From the NCBI RefSeq assembly GCF_013488225.1, contig NZ_CP041238.1, forward strand, positions 2,381,501 through 2,445,500: a stretch of 64,000 bases of DNA. Direction: 5' to 3'. Positions 48,411 through 56,291 of this stretch are shown here, piece by piece (positions within the stretch are counted from its first letter, which is position 1; each line of letters opens with the position of its first letter). The notes beneath the pieces are model-generated. The model was not told the DNA's origin, ran no database searches, and saw only the letters and a list, made by a program, of their open reading frames with translations. Source of the DNA: Sinorhizobium mexicanum (GTDB taxonomy: Bacteria; Pseudomonadota; Alphaproteobacteria; Rhizobiales; Rhizobiaceae). A program made the position numbers and the translations under genes.

Positions 48411-50624
48411 TCAGGCGATCATATCCTCAATCCGGATCGGCAGCGTGCGCACGCGTATGCCGGTCGCGTGGAAGACCGCGTTGGCGATGGCGGGCGCCAT
48501 GCCGACAAGCGCGATTTCGCCGAGGCCCTTGACGCCGAGCGCGTTGACGTGCGGGTCCACCTCATCTACGAAATGCGCTTGGATATCCGCGATATCGAGG
48601 TTCACGGGCACGAGATAGTCCGCCATATGCGCGTTGACCGGGCGGCCGTCGCGCTGGTCGAGCACGGTTCGCTCCATCAGCGCCATGCCGATGCCGCCGA
48701 CCATGCCGCCGGTGCACTGGCTGGCAGCAAGGCGCGGATTGACGATGCGGCCTGCCCCATAGGTACCCAGCGCGCGGCGCACCCGGATGGTGCCGACATC
48801 GGGATCGACGGCCACCTCGGCAAAGACAGCACCGAAGGCATGCATGGAATATCGGCTGGCTATGTCGGGATCACGGCTGGCTGATGCATTCGCCTCGATC
48901 GGTCCGCCGGCGCTCGCCGCGATGTCGCCATAGGCCTGGCCGGACGCTGTATCGCCGCGACGGCGCAGACGCCCCTCCTCCCACATGACCCCATCGATCG
49001 ACGCGCCGAAGACCGGCGAGCGCTGGTCGGCGATGGCGCGCTTTGCGGCCTCCTCCTGCGCCGCGATACAGGCGGCGCGGATCGCCGAGCCGACCGACGC
49101 CATCGTCCAGGAACCGCCATGGGAGGGAGCGGGCGGAAAATCCGAGCGGCCGAGGCTGAAGCGGACGCTCTCGATCGGCAGGCCGAGCGTCTCGGCCGCC
49201 ACCTGCGTCATCGACGTATAGGTCCCCGGCCCCATGTCGCTCGCCGCCACCTCGATTTCGGCGGTGCCGTCGGGAAGGAGGCGCGCGAGCGCGCTCGACG
49301 GAGCGTGAAACGCCGGATAGCTGGCGGACGCGACACCCATGCCGATCAGCAGCCGCCCATCGCGCATCGAGCGCGGTTTCGGATCCCGTTTCGACCAGCC
49401 GAAACGTTCGGCACCGGCATCGTAGCACGTCATCAGCGACCGGCTCGAAAACGGCTTGCCTGCGGCCTCGTCGATCTCGGGCTCGTTCAGGCGGCGCAGT
49501 TCGATCGGGTCGAGCCCGAGCTTGTAGGAAAGCTCGTCCATGGCGCATTCGAGCGCGAAGACGCCACTCGCCTCACCCGGGCCGCGCATATAGGTGGGGG
49601 TGCCGGTGTCCAGCTTCACAAGGCGATAGCGGGTGCGCACATCGGGGCAGGAGTAGAGGAAACCGGAGACGGAGGTCAGCGCCTCGATGAACTCCTCGTA
49701 GCGGCTCGTCTCTCCGACCCCCTCATGGATCAGGCTCTTGAGCTTGCCGTCTTTCGCGGCCCCGAGCGCGATGCGCTGTAGCGTGCGCGGACGGTGGCCG
49801 GTGATGTAGAACATCTGCTTGCGGGTCAGCACCAGCTTGACCGGCCGCCCCACCTCACGCGCCGCGATGGCCGCGAGCGTGACATGCGGCCAGGTCCTGA
49901 GGCTCGTGCCAAAGGCGCCGCCGACGAAGGGACAGATCACCTGCACATTCTCCACCGGCAGGCCGAAGATCGCGGCGATCTCCGCCTGTTCGTTGATGAC
50001 AAACTGGCTCTTGCTCCAGAGCGTCAGGCGGTCGCCGTCCCAAACCGCGATGGTCGCGTGCGGCTCCATCGGATTGTGGTTTTCCCGGGCGATGTCGTAG
50101 CTCTCGTCGACTTTCACCTCCGCGCTCTCAAGCGCGGCGTCCGCATCGCCCCGCGCGGCGTCGCCACCCCGCCTCATAGTTTCCGGAATGACGGCGCTGG
50201 CGAGCAGACCCGTCGGATCGACGACGGGCCGCTCGGCAGCGTAAGCGACCTTAAGTGCCGCGGCGGCGCGTTCGGCATGATCGAGCGTGTCGGCAACCAC
50301 GATCGCCACCGGCTGACCCCAGAACCGCACCTGATCGTCCTGCAGCACATGCAGGCGCTCACCGGTGGCGGGATCGATCACTCCCTTGTGCTCGCCATAG
50401 GCAAGCCGCGGTGCATTGAGGTGGCTGATGACCGCGATTACGCCCGGCATGCCGGAGACGGCGTCCGCGCCGATCTCTGTGATGCGGCCAAGACCGGCCG
50501 TGGCGCTGACGATCACCGCATAGGCCTGGCCCTTCTGGTTGAAATCGGCCGCATAGCGCGCGCCGCCGGTTACCTTGGCGCGGCCGTCGATGCGAGGAAG
50601 CGGTTGTCCGATGACGTTCGTCAT
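48411..50624 (-). CDS. paoC: Aldehyde oxidoreductase molybdenum-binding subunit (PaoC-like)
   Basis: A 737-residue xanthine-dehydrogenase-family large subunit. Motifs are GQPLPRIDGRAKVTGGARYA (N-terminal), VICPFVGGAFGTSLRTWPHV and TYMRGPGEASGVFALECAMD (cofactor binding), AEIEVAASDMGPGTYTSMTQ, and catalytic Glu in GVKGLGEIALVG near the C-terminus. It oxidises aldehydes with MCD/MPT cofactor in the PaoABC complex. It starts by ATGA overlap with the FAD subunit gene. No PaoD-type insertion chaperone follows. Confidence 0.88.
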   Translation of the reverse strand: MTNVIGQPLPRIDGRAKVTGGARYAADFNQKGQAYAVIVSATAGLGRITEIGADAVSGMPGVIAVISHLNAPRLAYGEHKGVIDPATGERLHVLQDDQVRFWGQPVAIVVADTLDHAERAAAALKVAYAAERPVVDPTGLLASAVIPETMRRGGDAARGDADAALESAEVKVDESYDIARENHNPMEPHATIAVWDGDRLTLWSKSQFVINEQAEIAAIFGLPVENVQVICPFVGGAFGTSLRTWPHVTLAAIAAREVGRPVKLVLTRKQMFYITGHRPRTLQRIALGAAKDGKLKSLIHEGVGETSRYEEFIEALTSVSGFLYSCPDVRTRYRLVKLDTGTPTYMRGPGEASGVFALECAMDELSYKLGLDPIELRRLNEPEIDEAAGKPFSSRSLMTCYDAGAERFGWSKRDPKPRSMRDGRLLIGMGVASASYPAFHAPSSALARLLPDGTAEIEVAASDMGPGTYTSMTQVAAETLGLPIESVRFSLGRSDFPPAPSHGGSWTMASVGSAIRAACIAAQEEAAKRAIADQRSPVFGASIDGVMWEEGRLRRRGDTASGQAYGDIAASAGGPIEANASASRDPDIASRYSMHAFGAVFAEVAVDPDVGTIRVRRALGTYGAGRIVNPRLAASQCTGGMVGGIGMALMERTVLDQRDGRPVNAHMADYLVPVNLDIADIQAHFVDEVDPHVNALGVKGLGEIALVGMAPAIANAVFHATGIRVRTLPIRIEDMIA

Positions 50625-51598
50625 GCCATTTCTCCGACCATTTCGAGCGTACGGACGATCGTCCGCTGCAGGAGTTCGACCTTGTAGTGATTGCCGGTAG
50701 CCGGCCGTGCGCCGTCCGCCGCCAGCCGCGCAGCCGCCTCGAAGACCGGGCGGGACGGCTCCTTGCCGATCAGTTCCGCCTCCGAGGCGCGCATCCGCCA
50801 CGGGCGGGTCCCGACCCCGCCGCAGGCGATCCGCACCGAGCGGATCACGCCGCCGTCCGTTTCCATGGCAACGGCGGCAGACACCAATGCGAACTCGTAC
50901 GACTCGCGGTCACGCACCTTGAGGTATCGTGCGCGACGGCTGTGGGGACCGCTGGGGACGCGCACGTCCAGGATCAGTTCGCCCGCCTCGAGCGTGTGTT
51001 CGAGATGCGGCGTATCGCCAGGCAGCCGGAAGAGGTCCTCGACGGGAAAGGTGCGCTCGCCTTCCGGCCCGCGCACGCGCATCGTCGCGTCGAGCGCGAT
51101 CAGCGCCACCGCAACGTCCGACGGGTGGGTGGCGATGCAATGGTCACTGACGCCGAGTATGGCGTGCCCGCCGTTGAGCCCATCGATCGCGGAGCAGCCC
51201 GAGCCCGGCTCGCGCTTGTTGCATGGCGCATCGAGCATGCGGAAATAAGGACAGCGGACGCGCTGCAAGAGGTTTCCACCGATCGAGGCGACGTTGCGCA
51301 ATTGCGGCGATGCGCCTTCGATCAAGGATTCGGCGACAAGCGGCTGCAGACGCAAGGTGTCGGGATGGGCGGCGATCTCCGTCATTCGGGCAAGCGCGCC
51401 GATGACGAGATCGGAGCCTTCGACGCGAATGTCTCCGAGCGGAAGGGCGTTGATGTCGACGAGCCGTTCGGGACGCTCGACTTCCTCCCGCATGAGATCG
51501 ATGAGCGTCGTACCGCCGGCGATATAGCGTGCGCCCGCGGCCGCGGCAGCGATCGCCTCCTGCTCGCTGCTGGCCTTTTCGTAACTGAATGGAAGCAT
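50621..51598 (-). CDS. paoB: Aldehyde oxidoreductase FAD subunit with extra Fe-S motif (PaoB-like)
   Basis: A 325-residue protein of the CO-dehydrogenase FAD family: ARYIAGGTTLIDLMREEVER, SPQLRNVASIGGNLLQRVRC. It has a Cys insertion CPYFRMLDAPCNKREPGSGC, which in PaoB/YagS binds an extra [4Fe-4S] cluster. The C-terminal lobe has RVACGGVGT-like motifs. The start at 51598 lies 2 bases after the Fe-S subunit's stop. It passes electrons from the molybdenum site to the outside acceptor. Confidence 0.87.
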   Translation of the reverse strand: MLPFSYEKASSEQEAIAAAAAGARYIAGGTTLIDLMREEVERPERLVDINALPLGDIRVEGSDLVIGALARMTEIAAHPDTLRLQPLVAESLIEGASPQLRNVASIGGNLLQRVRCPYFRMLDAPCNKREPGSGCSAIDGLNGGHAILGVSDHCIATHPSDVAVALIALDATMRVRGPEGERTFPVEDLFRLPGDTPHLEHTLEAGELILDVRVPSGPHSRRARYLKVRDRESYEFALVSAAVAMETDGGVIRSVRIACGGVGTRPWRMRASEAELIGKEPSRPVFEAAARLAADGARPATGNHYKVELLQRTIVRTLEMVGEMA

Positions 51599-51600
51599 GC

Positions 51601-52260
51601 TCAGGTCCTCCCGGCGGCATCGGCGACAGCGGCGACAATGCCCGGATAGGCCCCGCACCGACAGATATTGCCGCTCATCCAGAACCGGATTTCCTCCGGC
51701 GAATGGGCGTGGCCCTCGGCGATGCAGCCGACGCCGGACATGATCTGCCCGGAGGTGCAGAAGCCGCACTGGAGCCCGTCGTGCTCGATGAAGGCCGCCT
51801 GCAGCGGATGAAGCTCGTCGCCTTTCGCCAGCCCCTCGATCGTCGTGATCTCGGCGCCATCATGCATGATGGCGAGCGTCAGACAGGAATTGATCCGCTT
51901 GCCATCGACGAGAATGGTGCAGGCACCACAGGCGCCCTGGTTGCAGCCCTTCTTCGTGCCGGTGAGGTCAAGCGTTTCGCGAAGGACGTCGAGCAGCGAC
52001 TGGCGCGGATCGAGCTCCAGTTCGCGCGAATTCCCGTTGACAGTCAGTCGTATGCGCGCTGTCGTCACGCTCGTGCCCTCCTGGTTTGTAGGTGCGGTGG
52101 TCGATGACGCGGCCTGCGCCGCGCCGGATGGAATGACTGCCAGCGTCGCCGCTCCTGCTGCCATTTGTAGAACGTCGCGTCGGGAAAATGCGCAATCAGC
52201 AGTCTCTGCTCCGGCCGATAATCGCGCTTCCCCCCTTTCGGGTTTGTCAAGTTCGGACAT
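51601..52260 (-). CDS. paoA: Aldehyde oxidoreductase 2Fe-2S subunit with Tat signal (PaoA-like)
   Basis: A 219-residue protein. A Tat signal (SRRDVLQMAAGAATLAVIPS) at residues 33-52 exports the folded complex to the periplasm. Two [2Fe-2S] domains follow: GCNQGACGACTILVDGKRIN-SC, and LQCGFCTSGQIMSGV...GNICRCGAYPGIV. The start MSELDKPE at 52260 has a GGAG 11 bases upstream. It is first in the paoABC operon and divergent from an AraC regulator. Confidence 0.9.
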   Translation of the reverse strand: MSELDKPERGEARLSAGAETADCAFSRRDVLQMAAGAATLAVIPSGAAQAASSTTAPTNQEGTSVTTARIRLTVNGNSRELELDPRQSLLDVLRETLDLTGTKKGCNQGACGACTILVDGKRINSCLTLAIMHDGAEITTIEGLAKGDELHPLQAAFIEHDGLQCGFCTSGQIMSGVGCIAEGHAHSPEEIRFWMSGNICRCGAYPGIVAAVADAAGRT

Positions 52261-52472
52261 GGTAACGCAGACTCCTTGCTGGGGAACGACGTGTTCGCTC
52301 TTTGAGGCGATTAATCGATTTACGGGAATGCAGGCGCCAAGCTTATGCAGGCATGCTGAGCGCGCCAGCGCCCGTATTGCTGCGTTTTGTACGAAAGTGC
52401 TATGTTTTTGCGGGGCGCCCAGAACAAGAACAGCATCGGACCTCGAGCGGAAATTCCTCATGGAGTTCGCGG

Positions 52473-53381
52473 ATGGCCGGCGGAGCTTATGGCGAGCGGT
52501 TGGGCGAGGCTGTCGGGGCCGAGGCGTCGCCGAGCATTCTTGTGCAGCGACTGCAAAGGACAGACTTCGCCGCCACTCGCGTCAGCTGGGGGAAGAGAGA
52601 AAGCGGGCGCCTGGGCCGTATCGAAAGGGAAGACGGCTATCTTGTCTGTCTGCAACTGCTCGATCTTGAGCCCCACCCCTACTGGGTCGAGGGTCGCCCG
52701 GTCACGATTGCGCCGATCCGAGGCGGACAGTTCACGCTTCTGGACCTGAATTGCGAGCACTCCTCCGTCCTCGCCGACCCTATCGACTGCCTGGCGATGT
52801 ATATTTCGCGCCAGTCGCTTGACAGGATCGCCGAGGAACGCGGCGTTTCGCGGACGAGCACGATCGGCATTGCGCCGGGCGCTCCCCTCGACGACCTCGT
52901 CGTTCGGAGTCTCGGAACCAGCCTGCTGCCGGCACTTGAGGCACCCGAGCAGGCCAGTCAGCTTTTCCTCGACCATGTCGGCATGGCTCTGCTCGGCCAT
53001 CTGGGCAGCGCCTACGGCGATATGCCGGGCGGGCGTAGGCCAAAGCGCGGTGGCCTCGCGCCCTGGCAGGAGCGACGCGCCAAGGAGATCCTCATGGCGC
53101 ATCTCGACGGCGACATCGCGCTCGAGGAACTCGCCCATGAATGCGGTCTCTCACGCAGCCATTTTGCCCGCGCTTTCAAGGAAACGACCGGCGCCCCGCC
53201 GCATCGCTGGCTGCTGGCACGTCGTATCGAGCGCGCCCAGGACCTGCTCTTGAACTCGAACCTGTCTATCACGGAGATCGCCAGCAGCTGCGGCTTCGCC
53301 GACCAGAGCCACTTCACCCGGGTCTTCGCCAAAATGGTCGAGACGGGCCCGGGCGAATGGCGGCGATGCCGGCGGTGGTAG
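52473..53381 (+). CDS. AraC-family transcriptional regulator
   Basis: A 302-residue regulator. The N-terminal ~180 residues (VQRLQRTDFAATRVSWGKRE...LDLNCEHSSVLADPIDCLAM) are an effector domain, and the C-terminal HTH pair is ALEELAHECGLSRSHFARAF / ITEIASSCGFADQSHFTRVF. GGAG 9 bases before supports the ATG at 52473; the longer frame upstream looks non-native. It is divergent from paoABC across 212 bases and is probably its activator. Confidence 0.85.
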   Translation: MAGGAYGERLGEAVGAEASPSILVQRLQRTDFAATRVSWGKRESGRLGRIEREDGYLVCLQLLDLEPHPYWVEGRPVTIAPIRGGQFTLLDLNCEHSSVLADPIDCLAMYISRQSLDRIAEERGVSRTSTIGIAPGAPLDDLVVRSLGTSLLPALEAPEQASQLFLDHVGMALLGHLGSAYGDMPGGRRPKRGGLAPWQERRAKEILMAHLDGDIALEELAHECGLSRSHFARAFKETTGAPPHRWLLARRIERAQDLLLNSNLSITEIASSCGFADQSHFTRVFAKMVETGPGEWRRCRRW

Positions 53382-53451
53382 CAGGCAGGGGCCGGTTACC
53401 ACGCAGCCTTCTCAGGCGACCGTTGCACGGCGCCGTAGACATGCACCCTGC

Positions 53452-54078
53452 TCAGTTCGCGGCGAAGCAGTAGAAAAGGCCGTCGCCGCCCGTGCTCTTG
53501 AACGCCTCCACGGTGCAGCCGCCGCGCGTCTTGTGCGAGGAATTCCAGGACTTTGCCGGCGCGGACTCGTCGAGGCCCGTGCGGTCGCTGTGGCCGACCA
53601 TTGCCGCCCCTTCGGCTGCGCCCATAGTCCAGTTGCCGCAAGTGTCGGCCGCGGCCGTGCCGTCCGGGTTCGAGCCGGTCAGCATGTCGTGACGGTTCGG
53701 CGTATCGCCGCGACCGTTGATGACCTCGCCCTTCTCGTTGAGTGCCGTCTGCTTGGTCAGGTTATTCTTCTCGCTATGGAGCGACGCGACATCGTCGGCG
53801 ATCTTCTCGCCCTTGGCATTGTACCACGGACCGTTTCCGATGCGGTCCTTGGCGTTTTCCGCGTCGGTCGAAAGATAGGCCTTCCAGGTCTTGCCGGTCG
53901 AACCGGCGGCCGTCGCGAGCTGCGCGCAATAGGCATCCGCCCCGGCAAGGCCGCCGAGATCGCCGCCCTTGCCGGGATTGGCGCTGGTGACGAAGAAGCT
54001 CATGCTCGTGTCCTGCGCATGGACGGACACGACTGAACAGGCCAAGGCGGCCGCGACAAGTGCAACTGCGCGTTTCAT
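53452..54078 (-). CDS. Secreted lectin-like (C-type-lectin-fold) protein
   Basis: A 208-residue protein with a signal peptide (MKRAVALVAAALACSVVSVH, then AQDTS). SFFVTSANPGKGGDLGGLAG-ADAYCAQLA, KTWKAYLSTDAEN, RIGNGPWYNAKG and TCGNWTMG are shared with bacterial proteins annotated as lectins of a C-type-lectin/endostatin-like fold. Cys pairs (AYC, TCGNW, GGC, FYC) suggest periplasmic or extracellular disulphides. Ligand unknown. Confidence 0.85.
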   Translation of the reverse strand: MKRAVALVAAALACSVVSVHAQDTSMSFFVTSANPGKGGDLGGLAGADAYCAQLATAAGSTGKTWKAYLSTDAENAKDRIGNGPWYNAKGEKIADDVASLHSEKNNLTKQTALNEKGEVINGRGDTPNRHDMLTGSNPDGTAAADTCGNWTMGAAEGAAMVGHSDRTGLDESAPAKSWNSSHKTRGGCTVEAFKSTGGDGLFYCFAAN

Positions 54079-54286
54079 GGTCTCCTCCCTGATGTGGGCT
54101 TCAAACCCGCGATCAAGAGCGTATGGCGGCAAAGACGGGAGTAAAATCAAAACCTTGTGATAGGCACCACAAGAAATTGGCGACAGGCGGCGGGCGAACC
54201 GGCGCGGCGGAGGCGGCGCCCGCGGTTCAAATTACTTTCATGCGCTTGTGGAATAAGACACGGCACAAGTGCATCATGCCGCGGCC

Positions 54287-54390
54287 CTGCAGCGCCGCGC
54301 GTCTCAGCGGATGCGCAAAGCACGCTGTAGTACTTCGAGTTGCCGCATTTTCTATCCTTGGATCGGGTACGATTGAAGGGAACATGCAAT
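54287..54390 (+). repeat. Mosaic repeat family 1, copy 5
   Basis: CTGCAGCGCCGCGCGTCTCA, GCAAAGCACGCTGTAG, GCCGCATTTTCTATCC, GATCGGGTACGATT and GGGAACATGCAAT. It ends only 24 bases before the ppk2 ATG, so the ppk2 mRNA leader probably contains it. Confidence 0.75.
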
Positions 54391-54413
54391 TGGGAGAGCG
54401 CCGGAGAGGTGAC

Positions 54414-55334
54414 ATGAACAAGTCGACGACAGAAACCGAACGCCCGGACTGGCTTGAGGCCGAACTGGCCGATACGATCGATGAGGACTACGAGCTCGAG
54501 CTCTCCGAGCCGGCCCTTTCCGAAGAGATCCGCAAGATCTACCGCAAGGCACATCCAGCCTCGATACCGCGCCTCGAGTATTTCCGCACGCTGCTCAGGC
54601 TGCAGGCGGAACTGATCAAACTGCAGGACTGGGTCTCCTATCACAAGGAGAAGGTCGTCGTGATCTTCGAGGGGCGTGACTCCGCCGGCAAGGGCGGCGT
54701 GATCAAGCGTATCACCCAGCGTCTCAACCCGCGCATCGTGAAGGTCGTGGCGCTGCCGGCCCCTTCCGATCGCGAAAAGACGCAATGGTATTTCCAGCGC
54801 TACGTACCCCACCTGCCGGCGGGCGGCGAGATCGTGCTCTTCGACCGGTCCTGGTACAACCGTTCCGGCGTCGAACGCGTCATGGGTTTCGCCACCGAGG
54901 ACCAGGTCGAACAATTCTTCCACGACGTGCCGGAGTTCGAGCGCATGCTCGTGCGCTCCGGCATTCGGCTCGTCAAATATTGGTTCTCGATCACTGACGA
55001 GGAACAGCAGATGCGGTTCCTGGTGCGCATCCACGACCCGCTGAAGCAGTGGAAGCTCTCGCCTATGGACCTGCAGTCGCGGGTGCGATGGGAAGCCTAC
55101 ACCAAGGCCAAGGAAGAGACCTTCGCCCGCACCAACATCCCGGAAGCGCCGTGGTACATCGTCGAGGGCAACGACAAGAAACGCGCTCGGCTCAACTGCA
55201 TCGACCACCTGCTCCACCAAGTCCCCTACGAGGACGTGCCGCACGAGGACATCACCCTGCCCGAGCGTGTGTTCAATCCCGATTACGAACGCAAGGTGCT
55301 GCCGCCGGAGCTCTACGTTCCGTCAAAATATTGA
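54414..55334 (+). CDS. ppk2: Polyphosphate kinase 2
   Basis: A 306-residue PPK2 of one-domain type. Walker A VVVIFEGRDSAGKGGVIKRI (around residue 78), Walker B-like VLFDRSWYNRSGVERVMGF, and lid motif REKTQWYFQRYVPHLP are all conserved. It transfers phosphate between polyphosphate and nucleoside diphosphates. A GGAGAGG site supports the ATG at 54414; an earlier ATG in the repeat is in frame but less likely. The acidic first 40 residues (TIDEDYELELSEPALSEEIR) are typical of rhizobial PPK2. Confidence 0.9.
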   Translation: MNKSTTETERPDWLEAELADTIDEDYELELSEPALSEEIRKIYRKAHPASIPRLEYFRTLLRLQAELIKLQDWVSYHKEKVVVIFEGRDSAGKGGVIKRITQRLNPRIVKVVALPAPSDREKTQWYFQRYVPHLPAGGEIVLFDRSWYNRSGVERVMGFATEDQVEQFFHDVPEFERMLVRSGIRLVKYWFSITDEEQQMRFLVRIHDPLKQWKLSPMDLQSRVRWEAYTKAKEETFARTNIPEAPWYIVEGNDKKRARLNCIDHLLHQVPYEDVPHEDITLPERVFNPDYERKVLPPELYVPSKY

Positions 55335-55348
55335 CAGGCTGCGACCCC

Positions 55349-55366
55349 GCGCGTCTTTGGACGCGC
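55349..55366 (+). terminator. Hairpin after ppk2
   Basis: GCGCGTC-TTTG-GACGCGC, 15 bases past the ppk2 stop. It resembles the left hairpin of the family 1 repeats (a truncated copy) and may serve as the transcript end. No T-run follows. Confidence 0.45.
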
Positions 55367-55432
55367 AGGGCGCTGAAGCACCTATGAAGGTGTGCCCGCG
55401 GGCACGCCTGTCGGGGGTGCCGGCGTGTTTTC

Positions 55433-55888
55433 TTACTGCTGTGCCGGTGCAGAATTTGGCTGCGCCGGGGCGGAGGTCTGGATCTTTTCCTGAACCTTCT
55501 TGGCCAAGGCCGGGTCGTTCTGCGCGGCCGTCAGAATCGACGTATATTCCTCGACGGATATCCCGTTTGAAGCTTCAACGGCCTGGACCATCTGCTGGCT
55601 GGCTTCGTTCTTCAGCTTCTCCTTGGCGGCCTGATCCGGGGTCGCTTCGATCTTGGCCGAATATTCCTGCCGGACCTTGTCGACTTGCAGATAGGCAACG
55701 GCAAAGGCCTCGATCTTCTGATCGCTTACGGCCGCACCGCCGCTATCAGGCTGGCCTTGCATCGGCTGCGTCTGTTGCGGCTGCGTCTGTTGCGCTTGAG
55801 CCACTTCCAACGCGAACGCCGGGCTGTAGGTCATCATGCCGAAGACCGCAGCGGTCAACGTTGCAACGGCTTTATAACGAGTGATCAT
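55433..55888 (-). CDS. DUF4168-type secreted protein
   Basis: A 151-residue protein. A signal peptide (MITRYKAVATLTAAVFGMMT...SPAFA), then a Gln/Pro-rich linker (QAQQTQPQQTQPMQGQPDSG), then a DUF4168-like helical domain (QKIEAFAVAYLQVDKVRQEY...ISVEEYTSILTAAQNDPALA). GAGGA lies 6 bases before the ATG at 55888. It is probably periplasmic; function unknown. Part of a family 1 repeat lies upstream. Confidence 0.8.
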   Translation of the reverse strand: MITRYKAVATLTAAVFGMMTYSPAFALEVAQAQQTQPQQTQPMQGQPDSGGAAVSDQKIEAFAVAYLQVDKVRQEYSAKIEATPDQAAKEKLKNEASQQMVQAVEASNGISVEEYTSILTAAQNDPALAKKVQEKIQTSAPAQPNSAPAQQ

Positions 55889-55936
55889 GTTCATTCCTCT
55901 GTAAAGTGCATGACTTGATCGGCAGCAGTACCGCCT

Positions 55937-56040
55937 GACAGCGCCGCGCGTCTTCCCAGACGCATAAAGGTCGCTGCAACACTTGAATCGCTGCATGGCC
56001 TTGTCCTCAAAGTCGGATACGACTTCAGGACCCATGCAGC
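55937..56040 (+). repeat. Mosaic repeat family 1, copy 6
   Basis: GACAGCGCCGCGCGTCTTCC, AGACGCATAAAGGTCGCTGC, GCTGCATGGCCTTG and GTCGGATACGACTTC blocks, ending CCATGCAG. It lies between the DUF4168 gene and the MscS gene end. Confidence 0.78.
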
Positions 56041-56291
56041 CGTCGCTCGTTCCTCGCGTCAACGCGATGACGAGCTGGTCAGGATGAACCGGTTAAGAGT
56101 GCTCGATGGGGCGGTACCGGGGCGATTTGCTGACCATTGAGCGGCAGCTTTGTGGTGATCGACGCATGCGGCGCACAAGCACAGCGTGCACATCCGCAAT
56201 ACACACCTCCGGCCACAGAGCTGAGGACCTATTGGTGACCCTGCCCCGGCCGTGCGCGCCGTTCCAGTGGTTCGCAACCGTCGGCCGCTCC

